In this document: positions 55,955 to 64,000 of the stretch, in pieces
How the letters are laid out: the number at the start of each line of letters is the position of its first letter
How positions within the stretch are numbered: the stretch's first letter is position 1
DNA from: Thiotrichales bacterium 19S9-11
Lineage (GTDB): Bacteria > Pseudomonadota > Gammaproteobacteria > Francisellales > Francisellaceae
Direction: 5' to 3'
Length of the DNA stretch: 64,000 nucleotides
Assembly (NCBI GenBank): GCA_021713395.1
Contig: JAKJJT010000004.1
Span: forward strand, 62,001 to 126,000
Translations under genes and position numbers: made by a program
Notes under the pieces: generated by a model
What the model saw: the letters and a program-made list of their open reading frames with translations, nothing else
Database searches by the model: none
What the model was told of the DNA's origin: nothing

Positions 55955-55979
55955 TGAAAATGATTATCATTAATATAAT
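55955..55979 (+). promoter_or_regulatory. Fur box overlapping the promoter of the metallophore cluster
   Basis: TGAAAAT-G-ATTATCA (55955-55969) fits the 7-1-7 Fur consensus TGATAAT-N-ATTATCA with one mismatch. A perfect TATAAT -10 is at 55974-55979, just after it, and TTGCAA (55948-55953) may be the -35. Fur-Fe2+ bound here would block RNA polymerase, so the cluster should be induced by iron limitation. Confidence 0.85.
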
Positions 55980-56018
55980 CAGAAAATTAGTCAACTCATA
56001 GTGTATCAAGGTGAAAAA

Positions 56019-56939
56019 ATGATAAAAAAGATCTTACGTTTTAGTGGTGTTTTGTTCTTTTGTTTTATAAGTTTATCAAACGTCATGGCTTTAGCGCCTA
56101 CACCATCACCAAAACGAGTTGTTGTTCTTGAGTTAAGCTTATTAGATAACTTAATGTTATTGGATGTTAAACCTGTTGCAATTGCAGGTAATGAAGTAGG
56201 TGAGGGTGCATTACCTGGTTATATGCTAAAGGATATTAAGTCATTTCAATCAGTTGGCATAAAACAGCAGCCATCATTGGCAAAAATTGCCTCATTTAAA
56301 CCTGATTTAATTATTGCTGATATAACGTTTCATAAAAACATTCAAACACAGCTAGAAAAAATTGCCCCAACGATTATGTTAAATGGCATTATGGGTAACC
56401 CGCAGGATCAAATTAACAATATTAATCGGTTAGCTATTATTTTTCATAAGGAAAAACAGGCACATAATGTTATAAAACATTATCAGAAATTAACGGATGA
56501 AGATTTTAAATTAGGCCAAGCACACCCAGCGACAATTTTAATGGGTTATGTAGCAGAAAATGGTATGTTTCGAGCCTTAAGTCAGAATGCAATTGCAACA
56601 GAAGTACTAAAAGACCTAGGTAAAGATAACCTAATTAGACAATATTCATCTAGGCAGCGTATTGAAATGACGCCAGAAGCAGTGTTAGCCAAAAATCCAG
56701 ATGCAATTGCAATTTTACTAACGGATAATGATGCTTCGATTGTTAAAAAATTAACAAATAATCCAATTTGGCAGCAAATACCAGCAGTAAAAACCAATAA
56801 AGTTTACTTTTTATCTCGAGACGTTTGGGCTCAGGTTCATGGTTTAAAGGCAACTGAAATTGCAATTGATCAAGCAAAAGCATCCAATTTATTAACTTTA
56901 GGTATGCCTAAAGCAGTTACAAATCGTAGTCAAATTTAG
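56019..56939 (+). CDS. Periplasmic iron-siderophore-type binding protein
   Basis: 306 residues from the ATG at 56019 (AAGGTG five bases upstream; a GTG at 56001 in frame is less likely). Signal peptide with cleavage near SNVMA-LA, no lipobox. The mature part is a class III (FecB/BtuF-type) binding protein: KRVVVLELSLLDNLMLLDVKPVAIAG, the KPDLIIADITFHKNIQTQLEKIAPTI segment and a C-terminal lobe LAKNPDAIAILL. It should deliver a ferric chelate to the FecCD permeases at 59045 and 60052. First gene after the Fur box. Confidence 0.92.
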   Translation: MIKKILRFSGVLFFCFISLSNVMALAPTPSPKRVVVLELSLLDNLMLLDVKPVAIAGNEVGEGALPGYMLKDIKSFQSVGIKQQPSLAKIASFKPDLIIADITFHKNIQTQLEKIAPTIMLNGIMGNPQDQINNINRLAIIFHKEKQAHNVIKHYQKLTDEDFKLGQAHPATILMGYVAENGMFRALSQNAIATEVLKDLGKDNLIRQYSSRQRIEMTPEAVLAKNPDAIAILLTDNDASIVKKLTNNPIWQQIPAVKTNKVYFLSRDVWAQVHGLKATEIAIDQAKASNLLTLGMPKAVTNRSQI

Positions 56940-56988
56940 AACTAATCATTATTTTTAAATTATGTTTCAAATGACAAGGGGTATGGAA

Positions 56989-58158
56989 ATGAAATCAGCA
57001 TCGAAGAGAATAGCGATTGTTGGAGCAGGTCATGGTGGCCAGGCGTTAGCGGCTGATTTGGCTTTAAAGGGCGCAAGTGTTAATCTATGTGCAGATAAGT
57101 CACATCCAGGTGGTTTAAATGCAATTATTGCCAATAGTCATAAAATTAAGTTTAAAACTAATCATAAAGAATATTTGGCTCAACTAAATCTTGCTACTAA
57201 CGACTTTGCTCAGGCACTAAATGGTGTCGAGTATATTTTTATCGTATTACCAAGCTTTGCTCATGAAAGCATGATGATGCGAATTTTACCATTTTTGGAA
57301 AATGGGCAGAAGGTTTTAACGTTAGCTGCAAATTTTTCTTCACTGTGTTATTTGAATTTAATGGAACGTTTTTTCTTAGATGTAAAAGTGACTTTAGGTG
57401 ATATTGCATCATTACCTTATGCTTGTCGTTCAAGTAATAAAGGAGAAGTTGAAGTTGTGGCAACTAAAAAAAATATTCAGTTGGCAACGATTCCTAATGA
57501 TATGACCAAAGTAATTGCGAACGATTTAAATACAATTTTTCCATCTGAACTGATCCCTTGTGATAATGTATTGGAGTTAGGTTTAAATATTACAAGTGGC
57601 ATGAGTCATCCCATTAATGCGCTTTTAAATGCGGGCAGAATAGGAGAAGGTAAGGATCCATTTTATTTTTATAAAGATGGTATTTCTGAAAGTACGGCTG
57701 AATTGATTGAAAAGCTTGACTATGATCGTTGTATCATTGGTGAGAGACTAGGTTTTAAAATGCGTCCTTACTTAGATTTAATGGCAGAGTTTTATACAAA
57801 ACGTTATGATTCGGTGCATGATTTTTTTAAAAACAGCCAAGCGCATAATACGTTAATGCTTTGTCCAAACAGTCTACAAGAGCGTTATATTTCTCAAGAT
57901 GTACCTTTTGTGCTTGTGCCTTGGTATTCATTGGGCTTATTATCGGGTTATCAATCAAAAATAATGAAAAGTTTAATTGAATTGGCATCTTTATTAAATG
58001 GCGTTGATTACTTTAAAAGTGGACGTTCTTTAGAGAATATGCAGTTAAATCATTTAAACTTAGATACACTTAAACTATATGCTAAAAAGGGTAAAATCAT
58101 GGAGCAACCAGTTAACTTTGCTGATAATTTATTATCGTCTTTAGTTACAGCGGCATAG
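56989..58158 (+). CDS. Opine dehydrogenase (octopine/nopaline dehydrogenase family)
   Basis: 389 residues from the ATG at 56989; AAGGGG (56976-56981) is seven bases upstream, while earlier in-frame ATGs (56962, 56971, 56983) are badly spaced. N-terminal NAD(P)-binding domain with GAGHGGQALAADLALKG (Gly12-Ala-Gly-His-Gly-Gly), and a C-terminal helical domain with TSGMSHPINALLNAGRI, whose His207 matches the catalytic His of octopine dehydrogenases. These enzymes reductively join an amino group to a 2-oxo acid. It differs in look from CntM-type staphylopine dehydrogenases (recalled, not aligned). Its place behind a Fur box and before an exporter gene suggests it makes a metal-binding opine. Confidence 0.88.
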   Translation: MKSASKRIAIVGAGHGGQALAADLALKGASVNLCADKSHPGGLNAIIANSHKIKFKTNHKEYLAQLNLATNDFAQALNGVEYIFIVLPSFAHESMMMRILPFLENGQKVLTLAANFSSLCYLNLMERFFLDVKVTLGDIASLPYACRSSNKGEVEVVATKKNIQLATIPNDMTKVIANDLNTIFPSELIPCDNVLELGLNITSGMSHPINALLNAGRIGEGKDPFYFYKDGISESTAELIEKLDYDRCIIGERLGFKMRPYLDLMAEFYTKRYDSVHDFFKNSQAHNTLMLCPNSLQERYISQDVPFVLVPWYSLGLLSGYQSKIMKSLIELASLLNGVDYFKSGRSLENMQLNHLNLDTLKLYAKKGKIMEQPVNFADNLLSSLVTAA

Positions 58159-58166
58159 TAGCGACT

Positions 58167-59030
58167 ATGTGGTTTATTACAGCGCTTTTAAGTGCGTTAT
58201 TTTTTGGTTTGGCTGGTTTTATGTTTAAGGTTGCAAATAGCCTTAAGCTTCCATCAAGATATGTACTACTTGGTTCATACCTATCAGGTAGCCTTGGGTT
58301 TTCAATTGTTGTCAGTTATGAACATAGTTGGATGTTTAGCTGGCCAGTTTTAGCGGCTGCTTTTTTTATAGGAGTAGGATCCGTTTTCGGTAATTTAATG
58401 GTATATAAAGCTTATAATCATGGACCAGCTAGTCTAACAGCGCCTTTAATTAACTTAAACCTAGTGATTATCATTATTTTGTCAGTTACGATCTTTGGTG
58501 AGTCTTTAAGTTTATTTGAAGTAATTGGTATTATGTTTATTCTAATGGGCGCAGTATTGATTAGCTTTAATCCAAGAGAAAAAATGACCATTGAAAAGAA
58601 AATTTGGCTTTTATATGTTTTTTTTGCCATTTGTTTTCTTTTTATGCGCGAAGGTGGGCTTAAAATAACATTTGAATTAGGTATGAATAATCACGTTGTT
58701 TTAGTTTATGCCTATTTATTAGCATTTATTTACTTTCTGATAACTATCTTTAAACCGACCCTATTTAAGTCAGTAAGCTCAACAGTTGAGATGTTTTCAA
58801 AAAAAGGCTTAATGATTGGCATTATAACCGGTATCTTCTCATCTATTGGTTTAACTTTATTGGCAGTGTCAATTAATCAAGGTCCTGCAAGTATTGTGAT
58901 GCCAATTTTTTCTTTGAGAAGCTTTGTAATTGTTTTATTATCCATTTTGCTTTATAAAGAGCGGCTTAATAGGCGTCAAAGCTTGGCATTAATACTTATT
59001 TTGATATCAGTAATGCTATTAAACCCCTAG
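58167..59030 (+). CDS. EamA/DMT-family exporter
   Basis: 287 residues, ten predicted membrane helices in two EamA repeats; each half ends in a typical E-x-(L/I)-x2-(F/R)-x2-(I/L)-(G/L) element (FGESLSLFEVIGIMFILMG; YKERLNRRQSLALILI), and the conserved N-L-N and G-P-A-S motifs are present in both halves. DMT proteins such as CntI export opine metallophores in staphylopine and pseudopaline clusters. It starts nine bases after the dehydrogenase gene and its stop overlaps a possible GTG of the next frame, so it is in the same operon. Export of the opine product is inferred. Confidence 0.88.
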   Translation: MWFITALLSALFFGLAGFMFKVANSLKLPSRYVLLGSYLSGSLGFSIVVSYEHSWMFSWPVLAAAFFIGVGSVFGNLMVYKAYNHGPASLTAPLINLNLVIIIILSVTIFGESLSLFEVIGIMFILMGAVLISFNPREKMTIEKKIWLLYVFFAICFLFMREGGLKITFELGMNNHVVLVYAYLLAFIYFLITIFKPTLFKSVSSTVEMFSKKGLMIGIITGIFSSIGLTLLAVSINQGPASIVMPIFSLRSFVIVLLSILLYKERLNRRQSLALILILISVMLLNP

Positions 59031-59044
59031 TGCTAAGGAAGGAA

Positions 59045-60055
59045 ATGTTAAGGCTAAATATATCCAATCAATACGCTTATACTGGGCTAGGTGTTGTTGG
59101 TTTAGTTATTTTATGTGTTTTATCGCTTTATTCACTTAGTTTAGGGGCGGTAACGATTCCATTAAAAAGTATCTTAAACATTTATAAACCGGAATCAATG
59201 ACGTTGCTTCAATCAATCATATTATGGCAAATACATTGGCCACGTGTATTAATTGCAATTATATCAGGTGCTTTGTTAGCCGTTAGCGGTTTACTGATGC
59301 AAGCAGTTACTAGGAATGACTTGGCTTGTCCTTCGCTTTTAGGGATTAGTCAAGGGGTTGCATTAACTGATATTATTTTATTATTATTTGTTCCGGGCAT
59401 TTCAGTTGTTAGTTATTTTTTATTTTCGTTGTTAGGTGGGCTTGTAACAGCAGGAGTTATTTTATTATTAGCCTTAAGTCGTTCTTTTTCACAAGCAAAG
59501 TTGATTCTAGCAGGCATTGCAATTAATACGCTTTTTTATGCCGTTTCTCATCTGTTAATTTTAGTGTTTCCAGAAAAAGCACAATCTTTAGTTTTTAATT
59601 TGAATGGTTCATTAATGACGGTGGCACAACAGGATATTAATATTCTATTACTTAGTGTTATATTTCCAGCAAGTATTTTACTGTTTTTGATTCCTAAATT
59701 TAAAGTTTTGAATCTGTCTGACTTGCTACAGAAAAATTTAGGTGAAACCCCGGTTATTTTAAAATCGTTATTTTTGATCATTGCTGTTTGGTTAAATGCT
59801 GCGGTTGTTAGCGTGATTGGGCCTGTTTTTTTATTTGGATTGGTTGTGCCACAAGCATTGCGTCTATTAGGCGTTTATGATTTAAAGGCACGTTTATTTT
59901 TATCAGTAATTTTTGGTGGGCTATTAATGGTATTTGCTGATAGTGTGATTCGTTACTTTTATGCGGATAATGAGATCCCAATCGGTATTATTATTGGTCT
60001 AATTGCTGCACCTTTGTTTATTAGCCTAGTGCGCTTTAAAGGAAAAAAGGAATGA
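59045..60055 (+). CDS. FecCD-family iron-chelate permease
   Basis: 336 residues from the ATG at 59045 (AAGGA five bases upstream), nine to ten membrane helices. LWQIHWPRVLIAIISGALLAVSGLLMQAVTRNDLACPSLLGISQG is the FecCD opening and the ATPase-coupling region FGLVVPQALRLLGVYD is near 270. It imports a ferric chelate across the inner membrane with a partner permease. The stop overlaps the next start by ATGA. Confidence 0.93.
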   Translation: MLRLNISNQYAYTGLGVVGLVILCVLSLYSLSLGAVTIPLKSILNIYKPESMTLLQSIILWQIHWPRVLIAIISGALLAVSGLLMQAVTRNDLACPSLLGISQGVALTDIILLLFVPGISVVSYFLFSLLGGLVTAGVILLLALSRSFSQAKLILAGIAINTLFYAVSHLLILVFPEKAQSLVFNLNGSLMTVAQQDINILLLSVIFPASILLFLIPKFKVLNLSDLLQKNLGETPVILKSLFLIIAVWLNAAVVSVIGPVFLFGLVVPQALRLLGVYDLKARLFLSVIFGGLLMVFADSVIRYFYADNEIPIGIIIGLIAAPLFISLVRFKGKKE

Positions 60056-61026
60056 AAATGCAGCAGATACTTCTCTTGAGTAACTATAAGCCCATTAAAC
60101 ATATCGTTAAGTGTTTATTGTTATCTATTATATTAGGTGCGTTGGTTGGTGCTTGGCTATTTATCAGTGCTTTAAAGCAGCCAGAGGGTTCAAAATATTT
60201 AGTTGTTTGGGAATTTATGATACCAAGAATCTTACTTGATATTACATCAGGTATTTTGTTTTCTTTATCAGGGGCATTACTACAAGCAACATTAAGAAAC
60301 TCAATGGCCTCACCTGAGATTTTAGGGCTTAGCTCTTGTAGCATTCTTGCTATATTTATCGCTGGCCTATTGGGCGTTAGTTATAATGTTGGCGTGTTTC
60401 AAATGATTTCTTTTATAGGTGCGTCATTTGCCGCAATCTTGATTTGCTCATTGGCAAAGAAAAATGGAAAAACAAATATTTTACAACTGGTGCTTATTGG
60501 TAGCGGTATAGCAATTTTTTCTAAGGCATTATTACAACTGTTTGCAGTGAATATGCCACCAGAAATGACAGCATTATTAAGCTTTATGTCTGGTTCAACC
60601 TATGGCGCAACATGGGCGTTAGTTAATCACTTGATTCCTTGGGCATTAATCATTGTATTAATCACTTTATTTTTTAGGAAAAAACTTTCTTTTCTCTGGT
60701 TGGATGAATTAGTTGCAAAAAGTATTGGTTTTCCAATTGAGTTTGTGCGCATGTTTGCATTACTAATTGCTGTAACGGCAATAGCAATTGCTGTGACAGG
60801 CGTAGGGAATCTTGGTTTTGTTGGGCTTATTGCACCCAATATGGCTCTATTAATTGCTAAAAATGATCGAGAGTGGATTATGCCATATTCAGCTATATTA
60901 GGTGCATTATTAGTTATATTTGCTGATATGCTAAATATTGTTTTATTTGACCCAATTGAAATTCCAGTAGGACTAATTACAACAATTATTGGCACACCTT
61001 ACTTTATTTGGTTATTAAGAAAATGA
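60052..61026 (+). CDS. FecCD-family iron-chelate permease, second subunit
   Basis: 324 residues (or two fewer from the ATG at 60058). WEFMIPRILLDITSGILFSLSGALLQATLRNSMASPEILGLSS is the family signature, and VGLIAPNMALLIAKNDREW the coupling loop. Related to, but clearly different from, the upstream permease, as in FecC/FecD and FhuB halves. It overlaps the ATPase start by ATGA, so all three import genes are translationally coupled. Confidence 0.93.
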   Translation: MKMQQILLLSNYKPIKHIVKCLLLSIILGALVGAWLFISALKQPEGSKYLVVWEFMIPRILLDITSGILFSLSGALLQATLRNSMASPEILGLSSCSILAIFIAGLLGVSYNVGVFQMISFIGASFAAILICSLAKKNGKTNILQLVLIGSGIAIFSKALLQLFAVNMPPEMTALLSFMSGSTYGATWALVNHLIPWALIIVLITLFFRKKLSFLWLDELVAKSIGFPIEFVRMFALLIAVTAIAIAVTGVGNLGFVGLIAPNMALLIAKNDREWIMPYSAILGALLVIFADMLNIVLFDPIEIPVGLITTIIGTPYFIWLLRK

Positions 61027-61787
61027 TTGAAACAAAAAATTTACAAGCAGGTTATCAGGATAAAGTGATACTAAATGATATTTCATTGACCATCGTACCT
61101 GAAAAAATTACGGCAATTATTGGCACAAATGGTAGTGGTAAGTCAACGCTACTAAAACAGTTAGGCGGTATTGAGAAGCCTAAAAAAGGTCAAATTACGA
61201 TCAATGGCCAAAATATTCAGTCATTAAGACGCAAAGTATTAGCACAACGAGTTGGTTTTTTACCTCAGCAGGCACAAGCGCCAGAGGGTGCAACTGTTAA
61301 AGATATTGTTGCACTGGGTCGTTATCCTCACCACAGTATGTTTAAACAAAATATAAAGCAGGATTTAGAAAAGATTCATAGTGCTTTAACAGAAGTTGGT
61401 CTATTACCATTATTAAACACTCAGTTTTCTGCTTTATCTGGCGGGCAGAAACAGCGCGCTTGGCTTTCAATGATTTTAGCACAAGATACGGATACTTTAC
61501 TATTAGATGAACCAACAACATATCTCGACATTGCGCATCAAAAACAATTGTTAGAACTTTTACAAAAGCTTAATCGAAATTTAAATAAAACAATCGTGAT
61601 GGTTCTACATGATATCAATCAAGTTTATCAATATAGTGATTATGTTATTGTGCTGAAAGAAGGCAAAATCATTGCATCAGGCTTAACTAAGGAAGTAGTC
61701 AATCAAGAAACGATTTATCAGGCATTTGATGTGGCATCACAATTTATCCCTTGTGGTAATCATCAGCGTGATTATATTGTGGTTTAA
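61023..61787 (+). CDS. FecE-type ABC transporter ATPase
   Basis: 254 residues from the ATG at 61023, which overlaps the permease stop (ATGA); a TTG at 61008 is less likely. Walker A GTNGSGKST at 34-42, Q-loop in FLPQQ, signature LSGGQKQ (138-144), Walker B DTLLLDEP and H-loop VMVLHDINQ. The FecE/FhuC subfamily is shown by the GRYPHHSMF segment after the Q-loop. It powers uptake of the ferric chelate. Confidence 0.95.
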   Translation: MIETKNLQAGYQDKVILNDISLTIVPEKITAIIGTNGSGKSTLLKQLGGIEKPKKGQITINGQNIQSLRRKVLAQRVGFLPQQAQAPEGATVKDIVALGRYPHHSMFKQNIKQDLEKIHSALTEVGLLPLLNTQFSALSGGQKQRAWLSMILAQDTDTLLLDEPTTYLDIAHQKQLLELLQKLNRNLNKTIVMVLHDINQVYQYSDYVIVLKEGKIIASGLTKEVVNQETIYQAFDVASQFIPCGNHQRDYIVV

Positions 61788-61801
61788 AGCAAGAACCTAT
61801 A

Positions 61802-61843
61802 TTGTCTTAAAAATTTTCTTTTCAACTATAATTCTGTTATGAT
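61802..61843 (+). promoter_or_regulatory. Probable promoter of tRNA-Pro
   Basis: Two overlapping options: TTGTCT (61802-61807), 19 bases, TATAAT (61827-61832); or a weak TTTCTT with TATGAT (61838-61843), followed by a GC-rich discriminator TTGCG typical of stringently controlled stable RNA genes. Confidence 0.45.
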
Positions 61844-61858
61844 GATTTGCGAAAAAAT

Positions 61859-61935
61859 CGGGGCGTAGCGCAGCCTGGTAGCGTACTAGCATGGGGCGCT
61901 AGGGGTCGTGGGTTCAAATCCCGCCGTCCCGACCA
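61859..61935 (+). tRNA. tRNA-Pro (anticodon GGG)
   Basis: 77 bases including encoded CCA. Acceptor stem CGGGGCG / CGTCCCG (one G-T pair), D-arm GCGCAGCCTGGTAGCGT as in bacterial tRNA-Pro, anticodon stem CTAGC / GCTAG around loop ATGGGGC (anticodon GGG), T-arm GTGGG-TTCAAAT-CCCGC. It reads CCC and CCU proline codons. Confidence 0.97.
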
Positions 61936-61964
61936 TGAAATAACAAGTAAATAGTGTTAGTCTT

Positions 61965-62993
61965 ATGTCAAAACGAATACTAATTATCAAAACGTCTTCT
62001 TTAGGTGATGTGATTCATACGCTTCCAGCGATTACGGAAGCTAAAAAACACCATCCTGATATACAATTTGACTGGGTAGTAGAAGAGCCATTTCAAGAAA
62101 TACCCAAGCTACACCCAAGTGTTGATCGTGTGATTCCAGTTGCAATTCGTCGTTGGCGTAAGAGTTGGTTTAAACACTTTAAAAATAAAGAAGTTCAGTC
62201 TTTTATTAAATCATTACGTTTAGAAAAGTATGATTTAGTCATTGATGCGCAAGGTTTATTTAAAAGTGCACTGATTAGTCGTTTTGCTAAAGGAAAAGTT
62301 GTTGGGCTTGACCGTCATAGTGCAAGAGAAGGCTGGGTTTCACGTATTTTTTATAATAAGTCATATCATGTTAAAAAAGGTCAGCATGCCATTATCCGAG
62401 TTAAGCAGTTATTTGCTAAGTGCCTAGATTATGTTTCAGATGATAATGCGATTGAATATGGCCTATCTTATCGTTGGGATAAAGAAAAAGCCTCTTCTCG
62501 TATTTGCTTTTTACATGCAACGACTTGGCAGAGTAAGCATTGGCCAGAAATCTACTGGCGCACTTTAGCTGAACTAAGTGGTAAGGCAGGTTATCAAGTG
62601 GTTTTACCTTGGGGTAATGAAAAAGAAAAAGAGCGTGCAGATCGCATTGCTAATGGTCTTGATCATGTAGAAGTTTTACCTAAAATGACAATTACAGAGT
62701 TGGCTGAATACTTCTCAACCCTAGCTGGCGTTGTTTCAGTTGATACAGGTTTAGCGCACTTATCAGCGGCAATTGAAGTGCCAACGGTATCTGTTTATGG
62801 TTCAACCAATCCAAACTTAACCTCAACCAAAGGTGTTAATCAAGTGCATTTAGGTGCAGACTATGCTTGTGCACCTTGCTTAAAGCGCCAATGTCAATTT
62901 GATCAAAAAGAACATAACGTTTATCCACCATGTTATCAGACAGTGGATCCTGATAAGGTATGGGGTAATTTAAAAAAACTGGCATTACTGTAA
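61965..62993 (+). CDS. waaC: Lipopolysaccharide heptosyltransferase I
   Basis: 342 residues. ILIIKTSSLGDVIHTLPAITEAKKHHPDIQFDWVVEE is the WaaC opening, AQGLFKSALISRFAKGKVVGLDRHSAREG the acceptor site, and VVSVDTGLAHLSAAIEVPTVSVYGSTNPNLT the donor (ADP-heptose) site. It adds the first heptose to Kdo2-lipid A. Its stop overlaps the nudC start (TAATG). Confidence 0.96.
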   Translation: MSKRILIIKTSSLGDVIHTLPAITEAKKHHPDIQFDWVVEEPFQEIPKLHPSVDRVIPVAIRRWRKSWFKHFKNKEVQSFIKSLRLEKYDLVIDAQGLFKSALISRFAKGKVVGLDRHSAREGWVSRIFYNKSYHVKKGQHAIIRVKQLFAKCLDYVSDDNAIEYGLSYRWDKEKASSRICFLHATTWQSKHWPEIYWRTLAELSGKAGYQVVLPWGNEKEKERADRIANGLDHVEVLPKMTITELAEYFSTLAGVVSVDTGLAHLSAAIEVPTVSVYGSTNPNLTSTKGVNQVHLGADYACAPCLKRQCQFDQKEHNVYPPCYQTVDPDKVWGNLKKLALL

Positions 62994-63823
62994 TGGAAGC
63001 ATTTACTCAGAAAACGGCATTTATTCGATCTCCATTAAATGGAAATATTAAACCAAAAGATAATGACTACCTGTTTATTTATGATCATAAAAGACGTATG
63101 GCATTGGATGATTTTAGTCCTGTTGTATTTCATAAAGTCAAAAATAGCTTAACGCATGCAAACTTTTATGCATTTGGCCAAATTAATGAGCAAGCTTGCT
63201 TTATCTGTTACCCAAATGAACCTTATGATACTTACCCATATATGGATTTACGTTTTGTATTTGATAAGTTAGATGAGTCAGTTTTTCAAGCGGCAAGTTA
63301 TGCGTCACATTTGGCTTATTGGCATGAAGTGAACCGTCATTGCAGTGCTTGCGGTAAGGAGATGACAGATAAAGATGATGAGCAGGCAAGGGCTTGCAGT
63401 CAATGTGGCCATGTTGTTTATACACAGATTTCACCGTCGATTATTGTATTAATTAAAAAAGATGATGAGTTATTACTCGCCCGATCACACTACTTTACAA
63501 CGGGTCGATATAGTTTAGTTGCAGGTTATGTAGAGCCAGGTGAGACTTTAGAGCAAGCAGTTGAACGTGAAGTCTTTGAAGAGGTGGGTATTAAAGTAAG
63601 AAATATTCAATATAAAGCCTCTCAGCCTTGGCCATTTAGCTCATCGCTAATGATTGGTTTTAGTGCTGATTATGATTCAGGTGAGATTAAGATTGACCCG
63701 CAAGAAATTGAAGATGCTCAATGGTTTAAAATAAATCAGCTGCCGGAGTTGCCAACTGAAATCTCAATTGCTTATCAGTTAATTACAAATTATTGTAAAG
63801 ATATCGATTTATTGCACTTTTAG
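62993..63823 (+). CDS. nudC: NAD+ diphosphatase / RNA deNADding hydrolase
   Basis: 276 residues. Zinc ribbon with Cys117, 120, 135 and 138, Nudix box GYVEPGETLEQAVEREVFEEVGI (178-200) and the NudC signature SQPWPFSSSLMIGF. Hydrolyses NAD(H) and removes NAD caps from RNA. It begins one base inside the waaC stop. Confidence 0.96.
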   Translation: MEAFTQKTAFIRSPLNGNIKPKDNDYLFIYDHKRRMALDDFSPVVFHKVKNSLTHANFYAFGQINEQACFICYPNEPYDTYPYMDLRFVFDKLDESVFQAASYASHLAYWHEVNRHCSACGKEMTDKDDEQARACSQCGHVVYTQISPSIIVLIKKDDELLLARSHYFTTGRYSLVAGYVEPGETLEQAVEREVFEEVGIKVRNIQYKASQPWPFSSSLMIGFSADYDSGEIKIDPQEIEDAQWFKINQLPELPTEISIAYQLITNYCKDIDLLHF

Positions 63824-63824
63824 A

Positions 63825-64000
63825 CTAGTAAATTTTTAATGTCAGTTTTCTTTTACCAATAATGCGACAGATACGATAAATAGTTTCTAAGCTGTAGGAT
63901 GCTTTGGCTTTTAAAATTCTATTAGCCTGTGATTTACTTGTTCCAAGCTTTTCAGCTAAAGCATCTAAAGTTAGGTGATTCTTCTCTTTGTACCTCATAA
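63825..64000 (-). CDS. 3' part of an antitoxin-like gene, cut by the right edge
   Basis: The last 57 codons (stop 63825-63827) encode a helix-turn-helix: KNHLTLDALAEKLGTSKSQANRI, then KASYSLETIYRICRIIGKRKLTLKIY. It resembles the C-terminal half of the HigA at 51903 (same HTH register and the IGKR ending). An ATG falls at 63996-63998, but the relatives have about 45 more N-terminal residues, so the gene probably continues beyond the window, where a toxin gene is expected. Confidence 0.65.
   Translation of the reverse strand, partial: MRYKEKNHLTLDALAEKLGTSKSQANRILKAKASYSLETIYRICRIIGKRKLTLKIY

Overview
The window comes from an AT-rich (about one third G+C by eye) gammaproteobacterium. The tkt, gap, pgk, pyk, fba cluster (with one transporter inserted), the HAAAP aromatic permeases, the waaC/heptosyltransferase genes and the lepA, adk, serS and glyQ protein sequences all read as gammaproteobacterial. 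The order of the sugar-phosphate genes is the one I recall from Francisella, so a Francisella-related (Fastidiosibacter/Cysteiniphilum-like) or Legionella-like lineage is my best guess. TGA is used as a stop, so the code is standard (table 11).

Layout. 0-2 kb: a PACE-type efflux protein, a secreted protein of unknown function and a HigB/HigA toxin-antitoxin pair. 2-11.4 kb: serS-gpmI, the phenylalanine hydroxylase pair phhA-phhB, an esterase, a diguanylate cyclase, lepA and an amino-acid permease. 11.7-20 kb: tkt, a POT-type transporter, gap-pgk-pyk-fba. 20-24 kb: a second member of the secreted family, then a large eukaryotic-like protein kinase with an in-frame 9-bp microsatellite. 24-31 kb (minus): a compact seven-gene run aroQ-accB-accC-prmA-dusB-purH-glk, with cvpA divergent. 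31.5-35 kb: an unknown protein with an internal duplication, glyQ (no glyS next to it) and rmuC. 35-40.6 kb: surface-glycan genes (galE and four glycosyltransferases). 40.6-49.5 kb: aromatic permease, fumarylacetoacetase, hmgA, maiA, hpd and an amino-acid dehydrogenase, with a divergent acyl-CoA synthetase. 49.5-54.6 kb: an accessory strip with a TumE/TumA pair, a candidate small RNA, a small unknown ORF, a second HigB/HigA pair, a second aromatic permease and a lipoprotein, dotted with copies of a short palindromic repeat. 54.6-55.9 kb: adk and hslR. 56-61.8 kb: an iron-regulated-looking cluster. 61.8-64 kb: tRNA-Pro(GGG), waaC, nudC and the 3' end of another antitoxin-like gene.

How genes work together. 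phhA/phhB and the hpd-maiA-hmgA-fah operon give a full route from phenylalanine through tyrosine-type intermediates to fumarate and acetoacetate. No tyrosine aminotransferase is present; a Glu/Leu/Phe/Val dehydrogenase heads the operon and may provide the deamination step, and the divergent acyl-CoA synthetase may activate the acetoacetate.

The most unusual system is at 55.95-61.8 kb. A near-perfect Fur box overlaps a promoter in front of a periplasmic siderophore-binding protein, an opine dehydrogenase, an EamA/DMT exporter, two FecCD permeases and a FecE ATPase, tightly packed on one strand. This looks like make-export-reimport of an opine-type metallophore, as in staphylopine/pseudopaline systems. 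It has no nicotianamine-synthase (CntL) gene and uses a FecBCDE-type importer, so the product is probably different from the known ones.
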